From positions 1 through 42,148 of the forward strand of contig JBGVTE010000112.1 in NCBI GenBank assembly GCA_041862375.1: 42,148 bases of DNA. Reading direction: 5' to 3'. Each line of letters begins with the position of its first letter. Positions within the stretch are counted from its first letter, which is position 1. The notes beneath the pieces were generated by a model. It was given only the letters and a program-made list of their open reading frames with translations, made no database searches and had not been told where the DNA came from. This DNA is from WVZL01 sp041862375. GTDB taxonomy: Bacteria; Acidobacteriota; Aminicenantia; Aminicenantales; Aminicenantaceae. This document shows positions 23,410 through 33,500 of the stretch, one piece after another. A program made the translations under genes and the position numbers.

Positions 23410-24327
23410 ATGGCTGTAGCACTTAAAATAGAGAATCTTCACAAATCCTTTAAAGTGGGATTTATTCCCAAGAAGAAGAAAATCCTCAAGGGCATTTCCC
23501 TGGAAGTGGAAGAGGGAGAAATCTTTGGTTATCTTGGCCCCAACGGAGCTGGAAAAACAACAACTCTGAAATGTGTTCTCGGTCTCATATTCCCTGAAAA
23601 GGGAAGTATAGAAATATTCGGCAAACCTCACCTCTCTCTTCAGGCTAAAGAAAAAACTGGATTCCTTCCTGAAAATCCTTATTTTTACGAATACCTCACA
23701 GCTTTAGAATTTCTCAATTTTTACGGGGATTTGTTCTTTAAGAGAAAAAAAGAAAGAAAAGCAAAAGCAGACGAACTTATCCAACTCGTCGGCTTAGAAC
23801 AGTGGGCAGACCTTCAGCTTCGGAAATTCTCCCGTGGCATGCTCCAGAGAATAGGTTTAGCCCAGGCACTCATCAACGACCCATCCCTCGTTCTTCTCGA
23901 TGAGCCACTGGGTGGCCTAGATCCCTTAGGCAGAAAAGAAATTAGAGACATCATTGTAAAACTAAAAAAAGAAGGAAAAACAGTCTTTCTTTCTTCCCAT
24001 ATTCTCCAAGACATCGAAATGATATGCGACCGAGTAGCGATCATCCACAATGGCCAAATTATTAATCAGGGATCTCTCCAAAATTTAGTTTCGGAAAAAA
24101 TTCTCTCAACTGAAATCACCCTTTCTGGTGTAGACACCAAAGAACTTAAGGGATTAGGAGAATGTTTTTCTATTCACGGAGAAAAAATTCTCCTCAAAGT
24201 TTTCGAAGACAATAAAATCGAGAAAATCCTGGCACTCGTCCAAGAGAAGAAAGGGAAAATACACTCCTTTATCCCACGGACAGAAACTTTAGAAGACCTG
24301 TTTGTGGGAATGGTTAAAAAAAGATGA
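23410..24327 (+). CDS. ABC transporter ATP-binding protein
   Basis: A 305-residue ATPase subunit. Walker A is GPNGAGKTT (43-51), the signature is FSRGMLQRIGLAQAL instead of LSGGQ, Walker B is LVLLDEPLGGLDP, and the switch His follows in FLSSHIL. The extra C-terminal 80 residues are those of the NatA/CcmA-like and drug-type ABC-2 ATPases. It pairs with the permease that starts inside its stop codon (ATGA overlap at 24324). No Shine-Dalgarno site is present, in line with the promoter just ahead. Substrate unknown; export of a lipid, drug or envelope component is typical. Confidence 0.92.
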   Translation: MAVALKIENLHKSFKVGFIPKKKKILKGISLEVEEGEIFGYLGPNGAGKTTTLKCVLGLIFPEKGSIEIFGKPHLSLQAKEKTGFLPENPYFYEYLTALEFLNFYGDLFFKRKKERKAKADELIQLVGLEQWADLQLRKFSRGMLQRIGLAQALINDPSLVLLDEPLGGLDPLGRKEIRDIIVKLKKEGKTVFLSSHILQDIEMICDRVAIIHNGQIINQGSLQNLVSEKILSTEITLSGVDTKELKGLGECFSIHGEKILLKVFEDNKIEKILALVQEKKGKIHSFIPRTETLEDLFVGMVKKR

Positions 24328-25088
24328 AAATAAGAGCTATTGCATCCAATACTTTCAAAGAAGCGATAAGAGACAGAATCCTTTACCTCCTCCTTTTTTT
24401 CGCGGCTGTAACCATCATTTCATCACGGATACTTGCCCTCCTTACTGTAGGTGATAGAGTCAAAATCATAAAGGATGTAGGACTCGCTTCCCTCTCTCTC
24501 TTTGGAGCATTGATGGCAATAGTAATGGGCACGAGCTTGGTTCACAAAGAAATTGACAAAAAAACAATCTACACTCTTCTCTCAAAACCTATCCACCGCT
24601 CCCAGTTTATCTTGGGGAAATTTTTTGGACTTATTCTAACTCTATTTATGATGCTTCTCTTTATGAGCCTCATTTTTCTGGCATTAGTCTTTTCTTATAC
24701 ATTCACAATAGATTGGAATCTCCTTCTTGCAATATTTCTCATTTTTCTCGAACTTTCTCTGATCACATCCGTTGCAATCCTTTTCTCGTGCTTCTCGACT
24801 CCTATCCTCAGTTCCATCTTCTCCCTATCTTTCTATCTCATTGGCCACTTATCCTGGGGACTAGAAACACTTATCCAGAAGATTAATCCAGGACCAGTAA
24901 AAGTCTTAATTCAAATCATACACCTCCTTCTTCCTGACCTCGAAAATTTTAACATCAAAACAGAAGTTGTCCACAATCTTCCTTTACCCTCTCATCTTTT
25001 CATTTTTGCTCCGGTTTATGGATTTTTTTTCACCTTGTTTTGTTTGACTATAGCTTCCTTCATTTTTAGAAAAAGAGACTTTATCTAG
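24324..25088 (+). CDS. ABC-2 type permease (NosY-like)
   Basis: A 254-residue membrane protein with six hydrophobic segments, beginning with the family block IASNTFKEAIRDRILYLLLF and the cytoplasmic stretch GTSLVHKEIDKKTIYTLLSKPIHRSQFILGKF, cut here into motif HKEIDKKTIYTLLSKP, which is typical of NosY/ABC-2 permeases. A periplasmic loop with INPGP and LPDLENFNIK precedes the last helix. It overlaps the ATPase gene by four bases, so translation is coupled. The next gene begins three bases past its stop. Confidence 0.88.
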   Translation: MKIRAIASNTFKEAIRDRILYLLLFFAAVTIISSRILALLTVGDRVKIIKDVGLASLSLFGALMAIVMGTSLVHKEIDKKTIYTLLSKPIHRSQFILGKFFGLILTLFMMLLFMSLIFLALVFSYTFTIDWNLLLAIFLIFLELSLITSVAILFSCFSTPILSSIFSLSFYLIGHLSWGLETLIQKINPGPVKVLIQIIHLLLPDLENFNIKTEVVHNLPLPSHLFIFAPVYGFFFTLFCLTIASFIFRKRDFI

Positions 25089-25091
25089 GCC

Positions 25092-25958
25092 ATGAAAATG
25101 TCACTTCTCAAAGAAAAAGGTTTCAGCCCCCTATTCTTCATCTTGATTCTCCTTCTTTCTTGCGGTGCCTTTATTACTACAGAGCTTAAGATAGAAAGAA
25201 TCTCCCGGAAAAAAATCCCAGGCTCTTCTATTATCTATATTCCTTCTGGAAAATACCTAAAGTATGCCACTTTTGGCTACTCATCTCTCCTTGCTGATTT
25301 AATTTATATTTGGGCTATCCAGTACTACAGCGATACCTCAATTGAAGAAAGATTTAAATACCTAGATCACATTTTTTCTATCATTTCTGAACTCGATCCT
25401 CACTATCTCGATCCCTACGAAGTTGGAGCAGTAATTGCTCTCTACGAAGCTAAAAATCCAGATTTATCCCTACAAATTCTAGACAGTGGCCTGGCAAAGA
25501 ACCCTCAACAGTGGATTTTTCCATTCGAAGCCGGCCACTATGCACAATTAGTGATAAAGGATTACAAACTGGCTCAGCATCACTACAGAAGGGCGATGGA
25601 AATTGACGGCTCTCCCCCCATAGCTAAAAGACTGTATGCTAATGCTGCTTTCAAAGTAATGGATTTTCAAACTTCCTGGCGAACATGGTTGGAAATTCTG
25701 CAGACTACTAAAGACGAACGGATAAAAAAGATCGCCTCCAATCATCTTTACCAGGTAAAAGCAGCCATAGATATCGATATAATCACCAACGCTATCCAAA
25801 AATTTAGAGAAAGATATCAGCGCAACCCGATTGAATTGTCCCACCTTGTACGAGCTGGATTCCTGGAATCATTACCAAAGGACCTCGATGGGCAGGAATA
25901 CTTGTATGATCCAAGCAAGGGGGAAGCAAAACCTCCAACAATACCATGGAAAAGATAA
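25092..25958 (+). CDS. Membrane-anchored TPR-like protein
   Basis: A 288-residue protein with one N-terminal membrane segment (11-29) and a soluble, helical remainder. The block FGYSSLLADLIYIWAIQYYSD is typical of a family often found next to ABC or pilus genes; residues 85-215 contain TPR-like helix pairs (LDPHYLDPYEVGAVIAL, DYKLAQHHYRRAMEID). The last 40 residues (SLPKDLDGQEYLYDPSKGE) look like the end of pseudopilins, with the D-G-Y-Y pattern. Function is not known; a scaffold role near the transporter or pilus is possible. It overlaps the prepilin peptidase gene by 13 bases, so they are one operon. Confidence 0.75.
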   Translation: MKMSLLKEKGFSPLFFILILLLSCGAFITTELKIERISRKKIPGSSIIYIPSGKYLKYATFGYSSLLADLIYIWAIQYYSDTSIEERFKYLDHIFSIISELDPHYLDPYEVGAVIALYEAKNPDLSLQILDSGLAKNPQQWIFPFEAGHYAQLVIKDYKLAQHHYRRAMEIDGSPPIAKRLYANAAFKVMDFQTSWRTWLEILQTTKDERIKKIASNHLYQVKAAIDIDIITNAIQKFRERYQRNPIELSHLVRAGFLESLPKDLDGQEYLYDPSKGEAKPPTIPWKR

Positions 25959-26722
25959 TTCTTATTATTCTTTTCGGCCTTGCCTGGGGCAGCTTTCTCA
26001 ACGTGGTGATCTACCGTTTGCCACGGAGAATGAGTCTTATCCGACCTTCCTCTTTTTGTCCTCGATGCAACATAAAAATAAAATTCTATGACAATATCCC
26101 CCTCATTTCTTTCTTCATCTTAAGGGGTAAGTGCCGTAACTGTCAGGAAAAAATTCCTGTTTCTTATCTACTCGTTGAGCTTGTCACTCCTTTATGCTTT
26201 CTCCTTCTTTACAGTCACTATTCTTTAAGCATCCTTTTCTTTGTGTCCTGCCTTTTTACCAGTGCTTTAATAGTTCTCTCTTTTATAGATTTTTGCCATC
26301 AGATTTTGCCCGATGAAATAACCCTCCCGGGATTAGCACTTGCTTTAATCTATGCCCTTTTCCGTTCTGACATAAACCTAACTCAGGCATTGGTAGGCGC
26401 TGTAACAGGAGCAGGATTCTTGCTCTTTGTCTACGGAGCTTATTATGCATTGAGGAAGAAGGAAGGGCTGGGTATGGGAGATGTAACAATGATGTTGATG
26501 ATAGGCGCTTATCTTGGCTTCCTGCGTACTTTTTTCACCTTAATCCTAGCGTCTCTGGCAGGAGCTTTAGTAGGTGTAGTAATCATAGCATTCAAAAAGA
26601 AAGACCTGCAGTATTCCCTCCCCTTCGGCACTTTTCTCGCTCCCGCTGCCTTTGTCTCGCTACTTTGGGGAGAGAGAATAATCAATGCTTACCTGAGTAT
26701 GTACAAGGACTTACCTCCCTGA
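25946..26722 (+). CDS. pilD: Type IV prepilin peptidase
   Basis: A 258-residue inner-membrane aspartic peptidase that cleaves the leader of type IV prepilins or pseudopilins and N-methylates the new end. The N-terminal cytoplasmic domain has the four zinc-type cysteines C38, C41, C63 and C66 with RLP before it, and about seven membrane helices follow. The catalytic aspartates are D115 in FIDFCHQILPD and D179 in GLGMGDV (GxGD). The start overlaps the previous gene by 13 bases. No pilin or secretion genes are in this window, so substrates must be encoded elsewhere. Confidence 0.92.
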   Translation: MEKIILIILFGLAWGSFLNVVIYRLPRRMSLIRPSSFCPRCNIKIKFYDNIPLISFFILRGKCRNCQEKIPVSYLLVELVTPLCFLLLYSHYSLSILFFVSCLFTSALIVLSFIDFCHQILPDEITLPGLALALIYALFRSDINLTQALVGAVTGAGFLLFVYGAYYALRKKEGLGMGDVTMMLMIGAYLGFLRTFFTLILASLAGALVGVVIIAFKKKDLQYSLPFGTFLAPAAFVSLLWGERIINAYLSMYKDLPP

Positions 26723-26775
26723 ATCTCTGTCTTTAAAAATATGTTAGATGTTATAAATATAAAATTCCACACATT

Positions 26776-26790
26776 ATTAACCTGAATTAT
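26776..26790 (+). repeat. Left arm of 15-bp inverted repeat around the intron
   Basis: ATTAACCTGAATTAT here is the exact reverse complement of 27574-27588, which covers the glmS stop codon and the exon base run next to the intron. The gap 26723-26960 is otherwise free of genes; short frames in it on the minus strand end early. Confidence 0.6.
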
Positions 26791-26960
26791 ACATAAAATC
26801 TGCCGATACTCAGGCTTATCTTTATTTATATCTGCTTCTCCCGCATGATTTTCTACGGGTTCAAAGGAATAACTTTTTTCGCTAAATTCTCTTTTAATCT
26901 TAATCGGTTTTTTTTACCTTTGGGCAAGCCGATCCCACCGTATCTGCGGCAATCCCGACA

Positions 26961-27570
<610 letters not shown>

Positions 27571-27583
27571 TGAATAATTCAGG

Positions 27584-29398
27584 TTAATCAACAGTGAGAG
27601 TCTTGCTGATGTTCCTTGGCTGGTCTGGATTAATCCTCTTTTCCTGGCTCACGTAATAGGCTATTTGCTGCGAAACGATGACAGAGAGCAGGGGAGCAAT
27701 GAAGTAATTTTGAGATGATAAGGGAATAAGTTCATCTGAATTTAGAGATAGCGATTCATCGGGAGGTGAAATAGTACATATTTTTCCCAGCCGACAGCCT
27801 ACTTCATTAATATGGGAAAGAGTCATATAAGAATCTTCGAGTGTAGAAAGGAACAAGACCCAATCATCTTTTTTTATGATTGCTAATGGACCATGCTTGA
27901 ACTCAGAAGAGTACATTCCTTCACAAGGAATATAAGTAATCTCTTTCATCTTCAGAGCTGCCTCTAAACACGCGCCATATGTTATTCCATAGCCCAGGTA
28001 ATAGAGATAATCCTTTCCGGCCAGAATCCTGGCTATCTCCTGGCTTTTTTCTAAAGTCAGCGATAATGTTTCTTGTATGAGAAAGGGTATCTTCTCAAAT
28101 TCCTCACCTAAAGATTCATTTTTTCTCCCTCTGATTTCTCCCAATTTCATCGCTAAAAAGAGAAAAATAATCACCTGATTGGTAAAAGTCTTAGTAGCAG
28201 GTACACTTATCTCTATATTAGAAAGTAGCGGTATGAAATTTTTTACTCTCAGCTGAAGAGAAGAACCCAGTACATTCACAACGGCAAAAATTTTCTTTGC
28301 CTGTTTTCTTTCTAAGTGATTCAACACACTGACAACATCCTTAGTTTCTCCACTCTGGGAAACAAGGATATAGACTCCACTAGAAAGGTCTGCATCTCCC
28401 AAAAACTCCTTGAAAGAACCAGCAATTACAGGCACAGCTTCAACACCTGCAATTTTATTCAGGTAATATGATCCAAGAACACAGGCATTATAAGATGAAC
28501 CCGAACCTATGAGGAAAAGTCTGGATTCGTCCTTCAATTTCTCTAAAAATTCTACCGACTGACTGGACTCTCTCAAGAAATCGATCAAGGCTCGAGCTCT
28601 CTCCGGCTGCTCATGAATTTCTTTGAGCATAAAATGAGGGAATTCTCCTTTCTCAGCCTGTTCAATATCTAACGTGCAGTGATAAGGACTTCTCTCAATC
28701 TTTTCGCCAGAAGTAAGGTTTCTGACCTGGTAACCATTCCAGGTGTATTCAATGTATTCTCCATCGTAGATGGGAACGATTAAATCAGTGAACTGAATAA
28801 TGGAGGGTAAATCTGAAGAACAACAGATGAAATCATCACCCACCCCAAGAAAAAGAGAAGAATATTTCTTCACACAGTACATCTTATCTGATTTTCTCTC
28901 GCTTATTACGTAAGCATAATCGCCTCTAAGGACGGTGTCTGCTTCTTGAATGGCATCTTTCATCTCCTTTTTCTGTTTGTATGCATTCTCTACTACATGG
29001 ACAACAACTTCGCCATCATTCTCGCCCTTGAATATGTGACCTTTTTTACCCAGTTCCTTAATGAGCTCCTTGGTATTTATTATGTTTCCGTTGTGAGCCC
29101 CAACCAAGTTTTTTGAACAATCATAGTGAGGCTGAGCATTTGGCTGGGAGGGAGGGCCAAACGTTGCCCACCGGAGCTGAACGATTCCTTTATTCCCGGT
29201 GAGCTTTTCAAAATTGTGCTTTTCGTTGACTTCCTCAATCTCTCCTACATCCTTCTTTAGCTCCACAGAATCATTCCAAAAAGAGGCCATCCCTACAGAG
29301 TCATATCCCCTGTAAGTAAGCTTCCTTCCCGCCTGAAGGAGAATCTTCCCCAAATCCTCTTTATTATCCTTAAAGACAATTCCGAATATCCCACACAT
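27584..29398 (-). CDS. glmS: Glucosamine-6-phosphate synthase (GlmS-type, isomerizing)
   Basis: A 604-residue enzyme that makes glucosamine-6-phosphate from fructose-6-phosphate and glutamine, the entry to peptidoglycan and LPS precursors. The glutaminase domain (1-235) starts with catalytic Cys2 (MCGI), then RGYDS and HNGN. Two SIS domains follow (SGSSYNA, SQSGET); the isomerase residues are present in KEITYI, FKHGPLA and the C-terminal PRNISKTLTVD. Odd points: the usual RWATHG is RWATFG and NAHPH is NAQPH, so two His residues near the glutamine site are replaced. Still most likely GlmS, but another sugar amidotransferase is possible. A group II intron lies 13 bases past its stop. Confidence 0.85.
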   Translation of the reverse strand: MCGIFGIVFKDNKEDLGKILLQAGRKLTYRGYDSVGMASFWNDSVELKKDVGEIEEVNEKHNFEKLTGNKGIVQLRWATFGPPSQPNAQPHYDCSKNLVGAHNGNIINTKELIKELGKKGHIFKGENDGEVVVHVVENAYKQKKEMKDAIQEADTVLRGDYAYVISERKSDKMYCVKKYSSLFLGVGDDFICCSSDLPSIIQFTDLIVPIYDGEYIEYTWNGYQVRNLTSGEKIERSPYHCTLDIEQAEKGEFPHFMLKEIHEQPERARALIDFLRESSQSVEFLEKLKDESRLFLIGSGSSYNACVLGSYYLNKIAGVEAVPVIAGSFKEFLGDADLSSGVYILVSQSGETKDVVSVLNHLERKQAKKIFAVVNVLGSSLQLRVKNFIPLLSNIEISVPATKTFTNQVIIFLFLAMKLGEIRGRKNESLGEEFEKIPFLIQETLSLTLEKSQEIARILAGKDYLYYLGYGITYGACLEAALKMKEITYIPCEGMYSSEFKHGPLAIIKKDDWVLFLSTLEDSYMTLSHINEVGCRLGKICTISPPDESLSLNSDELIPLSSQNYFIAPLLSVIVSQQIAYYVSQEKRINPDQPRNISKTLTVD

Positions 29399-29462
29399 CT
29401 CTCATTCCATCGATTTATTATACTCTCATTAGTAACTTTATATCTCTTTCTTTTAACCTTGA

Positions 29463-29491
29463 ACTGTATTCAAAACCAGGAATTTTGTCAA
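29463..29491 (-). promoter_or_regulatory. Promoter of glmS
   Basis: On the minus strand TTGACA (29491-29486), 17 bases, TACAGT (29468-29463). It would give a leader of about 57 bases before the ATG at 29398. Palindromic copy C starts four bases upstream of the -35 box. No glmS ribozyme was recognised in this short leader. Confidence 0.5.
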
Positions 29492-29495
29492 CTTT

Positions 29496-29622
29496 GGGGT
29501 CAGGCTTTCATAACTTTCATAAGTTTTATAAATTGAATTTTTTTCGAATCTTGCATTTTAACTCTAGCTTTTGTTTCTTCCTGGTAAACAATAAATTATA
29601 AAAGTTATGAAAGCCTGACCCC
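29496..29622. repeat. Palindromic element, GGGGTCAGGCTTT family, copy C
   Basis: A 127-bp element with perfect 22-bp inverted ends; the outer 21 bases equal those of copy B. The pairing continues imperfectly into the interior (TTTTATAA against TTATAAAA). It fills the space between the promoter of glmS and the Cas6 gene. Confidence 0.8.
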
Positions 29623-29698
29623 ATTGCTTTTTTGAGTGTAACAAGTTAAATTAGCTAAGAAAAATACAGGAATTTGTATCAACCTTTCAATTACTCGA

Positions 29699-30499
29699 AT
29701 GATTGGAAGTATAGTAATCAAACTTAAACCTCTCGGCGAAATCAAAGTGACTGGTCATGGAGGAGAGAACCTCTACAAATTAGTGCTTAATATCCTGAAT
29801 GAAAAAGACGAACATATTGCCAGAGAAGTGCATGATTCCAAAAAGGTTGAACTCGTGACAGTATCTCCCCTTTTGAAGGGAGTTAAATCCACACACGGTC
29901 ATACTTATCTTAATCCCTTCCAAAGCGCTTCTTTCAGAGTTACATATCTAAAAGAAGAGCTGGTTGGTCCTCTTATAAACGGATTTCTCTTATTTTCAGA
30001 TAAAGCAGAGCCTCTTCCATTCTCGAGCGGTGAAGTTTTGATAGATAAAGTTGACTGGCAAAAGGGAAACAATTCAATTTTCACATCTTTTGAAGAAATA
30101 TTCTCATGTGCCCAAACAGAAAAAACTATTGCTCTAGAATTCTGCTCTCCCACTCTTTTTTATAGCAGAAGAAAAGAAAAGCTTTTTCCTATACCTAAGC
30201 TCGTATTTTCTTCTCTCCTAAAAAAATGGGAGGCCTTTTCAGAAATAGAAATCCCCTCTAACATTGGGGAAGAACTTAAGAAAATAAGAGTAACTCAATT
30301 TAGATTGAAGACAGAACATGTACATTTCTCTGAGCAGACGATTCCGGGATTTATGGGAAAGGTATGGTATGAACTGGAAGAGGAATTCAGCAAAGAAACC
30401 AAAAAAGCTCTTAACGCCTTAGGGAACTTTGCTTTTTATTCTGGGATTGGTTATAAAACCTCATTGGGTATGGGACAAGTCCGGAGAACAAAAGAATGA
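29699..30499 (+). CDS. cas6: Stand-alone Cas6 CRISPR RNA endoribonuclease
   Basis: A 266-residue double-ferredoxin-fold RNase that cuts CRISPR repeat RNA. The N-terminal half has REVHDSKKVELVTVSPLL, matching the LHD...FSPL block of the family; Y26, H45 and K48/K49 occupy about the places of Y31, H46 and K52 of Pyrococcus Cas6, so the active site looks intact. The C-terminal Cas6 domain has TQFRLKTEHVHF, PGFMGKVWYEL and the glycine loop GIGYKTSLGMG, a perfect GhGxxxxxGhG. There is no CRISPR array and no other cas gene in the window. The ATG has no good ribosome site. A GH38 gene starts 15 bases after its stop. Confidence 0.82.
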   Translation: MIGSIVIKLKPLGEIKVTGHGGENLYKLVLNILNEKDEHIAREVHDSKKVELVTVSPLLKGVKSTHGHTYLNPFQSASFRVTYLKEELVGPLINGFLLFSDKAEPLPFSSGEVLIDKVDWQKGNNSIFTSFEEIFSCAQTEKTIALEFCSPTLFYSRRKEKLFPIPKLVFSSLLKKWEAFSEIEIPSNIGEELKKIRVTQFRLKTEHVHFSEQTIPGFMGKVWYELEEEFSKETKKALNALGNFAFYSGIGYKTSLGMGQVRRTKE

Positions 30500-30514
30500 A
30501 ACTCTTGGGAGGTT

Positions 30515-33500
30515 ATGATGTATAAAGTAAAAATTCTACTTTTAATCCTCTTTTTTACTCTTACTTCATTGACATTCTCCAGCGAACAAAAGGTTATTCA
30601 AGTCCGAATCAAGGAGATTGAAGCCCTCGTTAATAACAATATATCAATCTGGAAGGTAAAAACTCATGATGTATCAGGTGGAGAAAAGATAGAACTCGAC
30701 GACTCACAGTGGAAATCAATCCGACTCAGCTACTCCTTTCGGGATAAAGTTACATGGCTGCGGCAGGAATTTCATATACCAGTGGTTTTTTCTGGAGTAA
30801 AAATAGAGAGAAGCAAAATTACTCTTGCCTGTAGTTTTAGGGGGCTAGGAAAATTTATGGGAAAATTTTATCAAGATGGAACTCTCAAGGAGTCATTTGA
30901 CCTCGAATTTGGAAATCACGTCGGGCAGGCAAAAAGAGTATTCATCTTGAAAGCCAAGGCACAGCCTGGAAAAAAATTATATCTAGCTTTTAGGTTTGAG
31001 AATTTAGGAAAACTTCCTCTCGTCAAGAGAGCAACAGTTGAACCAGGAACCTTTCTTCAAATTCAAGAGGCTCGTTTTTGGCCTGAAGCAGCCAAAGAGT
31101 CTTACCAAATACTCTCTCGATTTCTGCTCGATTTAAAAATCGGTGCCACGCTCCTGGATTTGATGCCAGAGAATAAAAGATTACTTCACAAGATGCGGCC
31201 TGTATCGAAAGATTATCAAAAGCTCCGAAACTCCAAAGAATTTCAAGCTTTGAAGCTCCTTTTCAAAAAAGCACTGCTGAATTTTAATGTATCCCCCCTG
31301 AGCAACGGAGATTTTGCTGAAATTCAATCCAATTTAAAGAAATTTTACAGAGAAGTAGAACCAGTTTCTCGCTTCTCGAAAAGCTATGACATCTACATTG
31401 CTGGAAATTCCCACATTGATCTCGCCTGGCTATGGAGGTGGCAGGAAACAGTTGAAGTGGCAAAGGAGACTTTCTCAACTATCATGGACAATATGGAAGA
31501 ATATCCAGAGATTGTCTATGTCCAGAGTCAAGCTCAAGCTTACGAATGGATGGAGGAGTACTACCCAGAAGTATTTGAAAGGATTAAGAAAAAAGTAAAA
31601 GAAGGCAGGTGGGAAATAGTAGGAGGAATGTGGGCAGAACCCGACTGTAACCTCACCGATGGAGAGTCTTTTATCCGCCAAATTCTCTATGGAAAAAGAT
31701 ACTTTAAGGAAAAATTTAGAGTCGATATAAAGCTAGGATGGAACCCGGATTCCTTCGGATACAACTGGAATATGCCGCAATTCTTCAAAAAAAGCGGAAT
31801 TGATGCCTTTATCACCCAAAAGATAAGCTGGAACGATACTAACACATTCCCTTATTTTCTTTTCTGGTGGCGGGGTCCAGACGGTTCAAAAATCTTGACC
31901 TACTTCCCTCCTACAGGATATGTGGGAAGGCTAAGGGGAGAGAGAATGGTAAATGGACTCAAGGACTACCAGAAGAACACTGGTTTAAAAAAGGTCCTCA
32001 TTCTCTACGGATTAGGAAATCACGGAGGAGGGCCTAACAGAGCTATGCTCAACCAGGCAAAAGACCTCGGGAAACTGAAGATTTTTCCGAAAATCAAACA
32101 TAGCTCAGCTTCACATTATCTAGGCCAGATAAAGAAAAAAAGACTCGACTCTCTTCCCGTATGGAAAGATGAGCTTTATCTAGAATACCACCGAGGCACC
32201 TACACAACCCAGGCCGAAACAAAAAAATTAAACCGATCTTCAGAAGTTCTCCTTTCTAACGCAGAAAAAATTTCCTCCCTTGCCTTTCTTATGGACGGTA
32301 AATATAGGCAGCATGACTTGAAGAGAGCTTGGAAAAAGGTCCTGATCAATCAATTTCATGACATCCTTCCTGGCTCGAGCATTAATCCTGTTTACAAAGA
32401 TGCCAAAGAATTCTATTCTGAAGCTCAAAACCTGGCTCAGGAAGCCCTTATTGAAAGTCTTAATCATATTGCTCAAACAATCAATACTGCTGAAGGCGAG
32501 GAGGGAATTCCTCTTCTTGTTTTTAACACACTTTCATGGGAAAGGGATGGAGTTGTAAAAACACCGCTGCCTTCAGAGCTTAACGGCGAAATTCGAGTCT
32601 TCGATGACCGTGGTCTGGAAATTCCTTCTCAAGTCTTACATACTGGAAAAGAGAAGAATATATGCTTCATTGCCAAAAAAGTTCCTCCTGTGGGGTATAG
32701 AAGTTATAAAATAAAGCAGGGAAAGCAATCAGTTTATAAAAATTCTCTAAAAATAGAAAAAACAGCACTCGAAAACCATTTTTTCAGGGTCACTCTTAAC
32801 CCAGAAAGCGGAAATATAATAAGCATCTTTGATAAACTTCATAAGAGGGAAGTGCTCTCACCTGCTGCCCAGGGAAACCAACTTCAACTTTTCGAAGATA
32901 TGCCCGACAGATGGGATGCTTGGAATATTGGATACACAGGAAGAAAATGGCACGCGGACCAAGCACAGAGCGTGAAAATCATCCATAGAGGCCCTGTTAT
33001 GGCCTCTATTAGAGTTGAAAAAATTTATCTCGGACTCTCAAAAGCAAGAAGGGAACCGACTTCAGACTTTCCCTCTTCATTTTTCATTCAAGAAATAATT
33101 CTCTATGAGGATATCCCTCGAATCGACATCGATATGAAAGCAGATTGGTGGGAGGATCAGGTGCTTCTAAAAGTTGCTTTTCCTGTTGATATTAAAAGCG
33201 ATAAAGCAACTTATGAAATCCCTTTTGCTTTTGTCCAACGACCCACTGGGCGTAAAACTTCCTGGGAAAAAGCCAGATTTGAAGTTCCTGCCATTCGCTG
33301 GGCAGACCTCTCAGATGATGAATACGGAGTGAGCCTTCTCAATGAGTCGAAGTACGGCCACGACATCAAAGAAAATGTATTAAGGCTGACGCTTTTACGT
33401 TCTCCTCTTTGGCCTGATCCCCTTGCTGACAGAGGTAAACACCAATTCTCCTACGCCCTTTATCCTCACAAGGGGAGCTGGAAAGAAGCTGACACAGTCC

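Noticed and set aside
29399..29462. glmS ribozyme in the glmS leader
   Set aside because: The leader from the predicted promoter is only about 57 bases and AT-rich, too short for the ribozyme fold.
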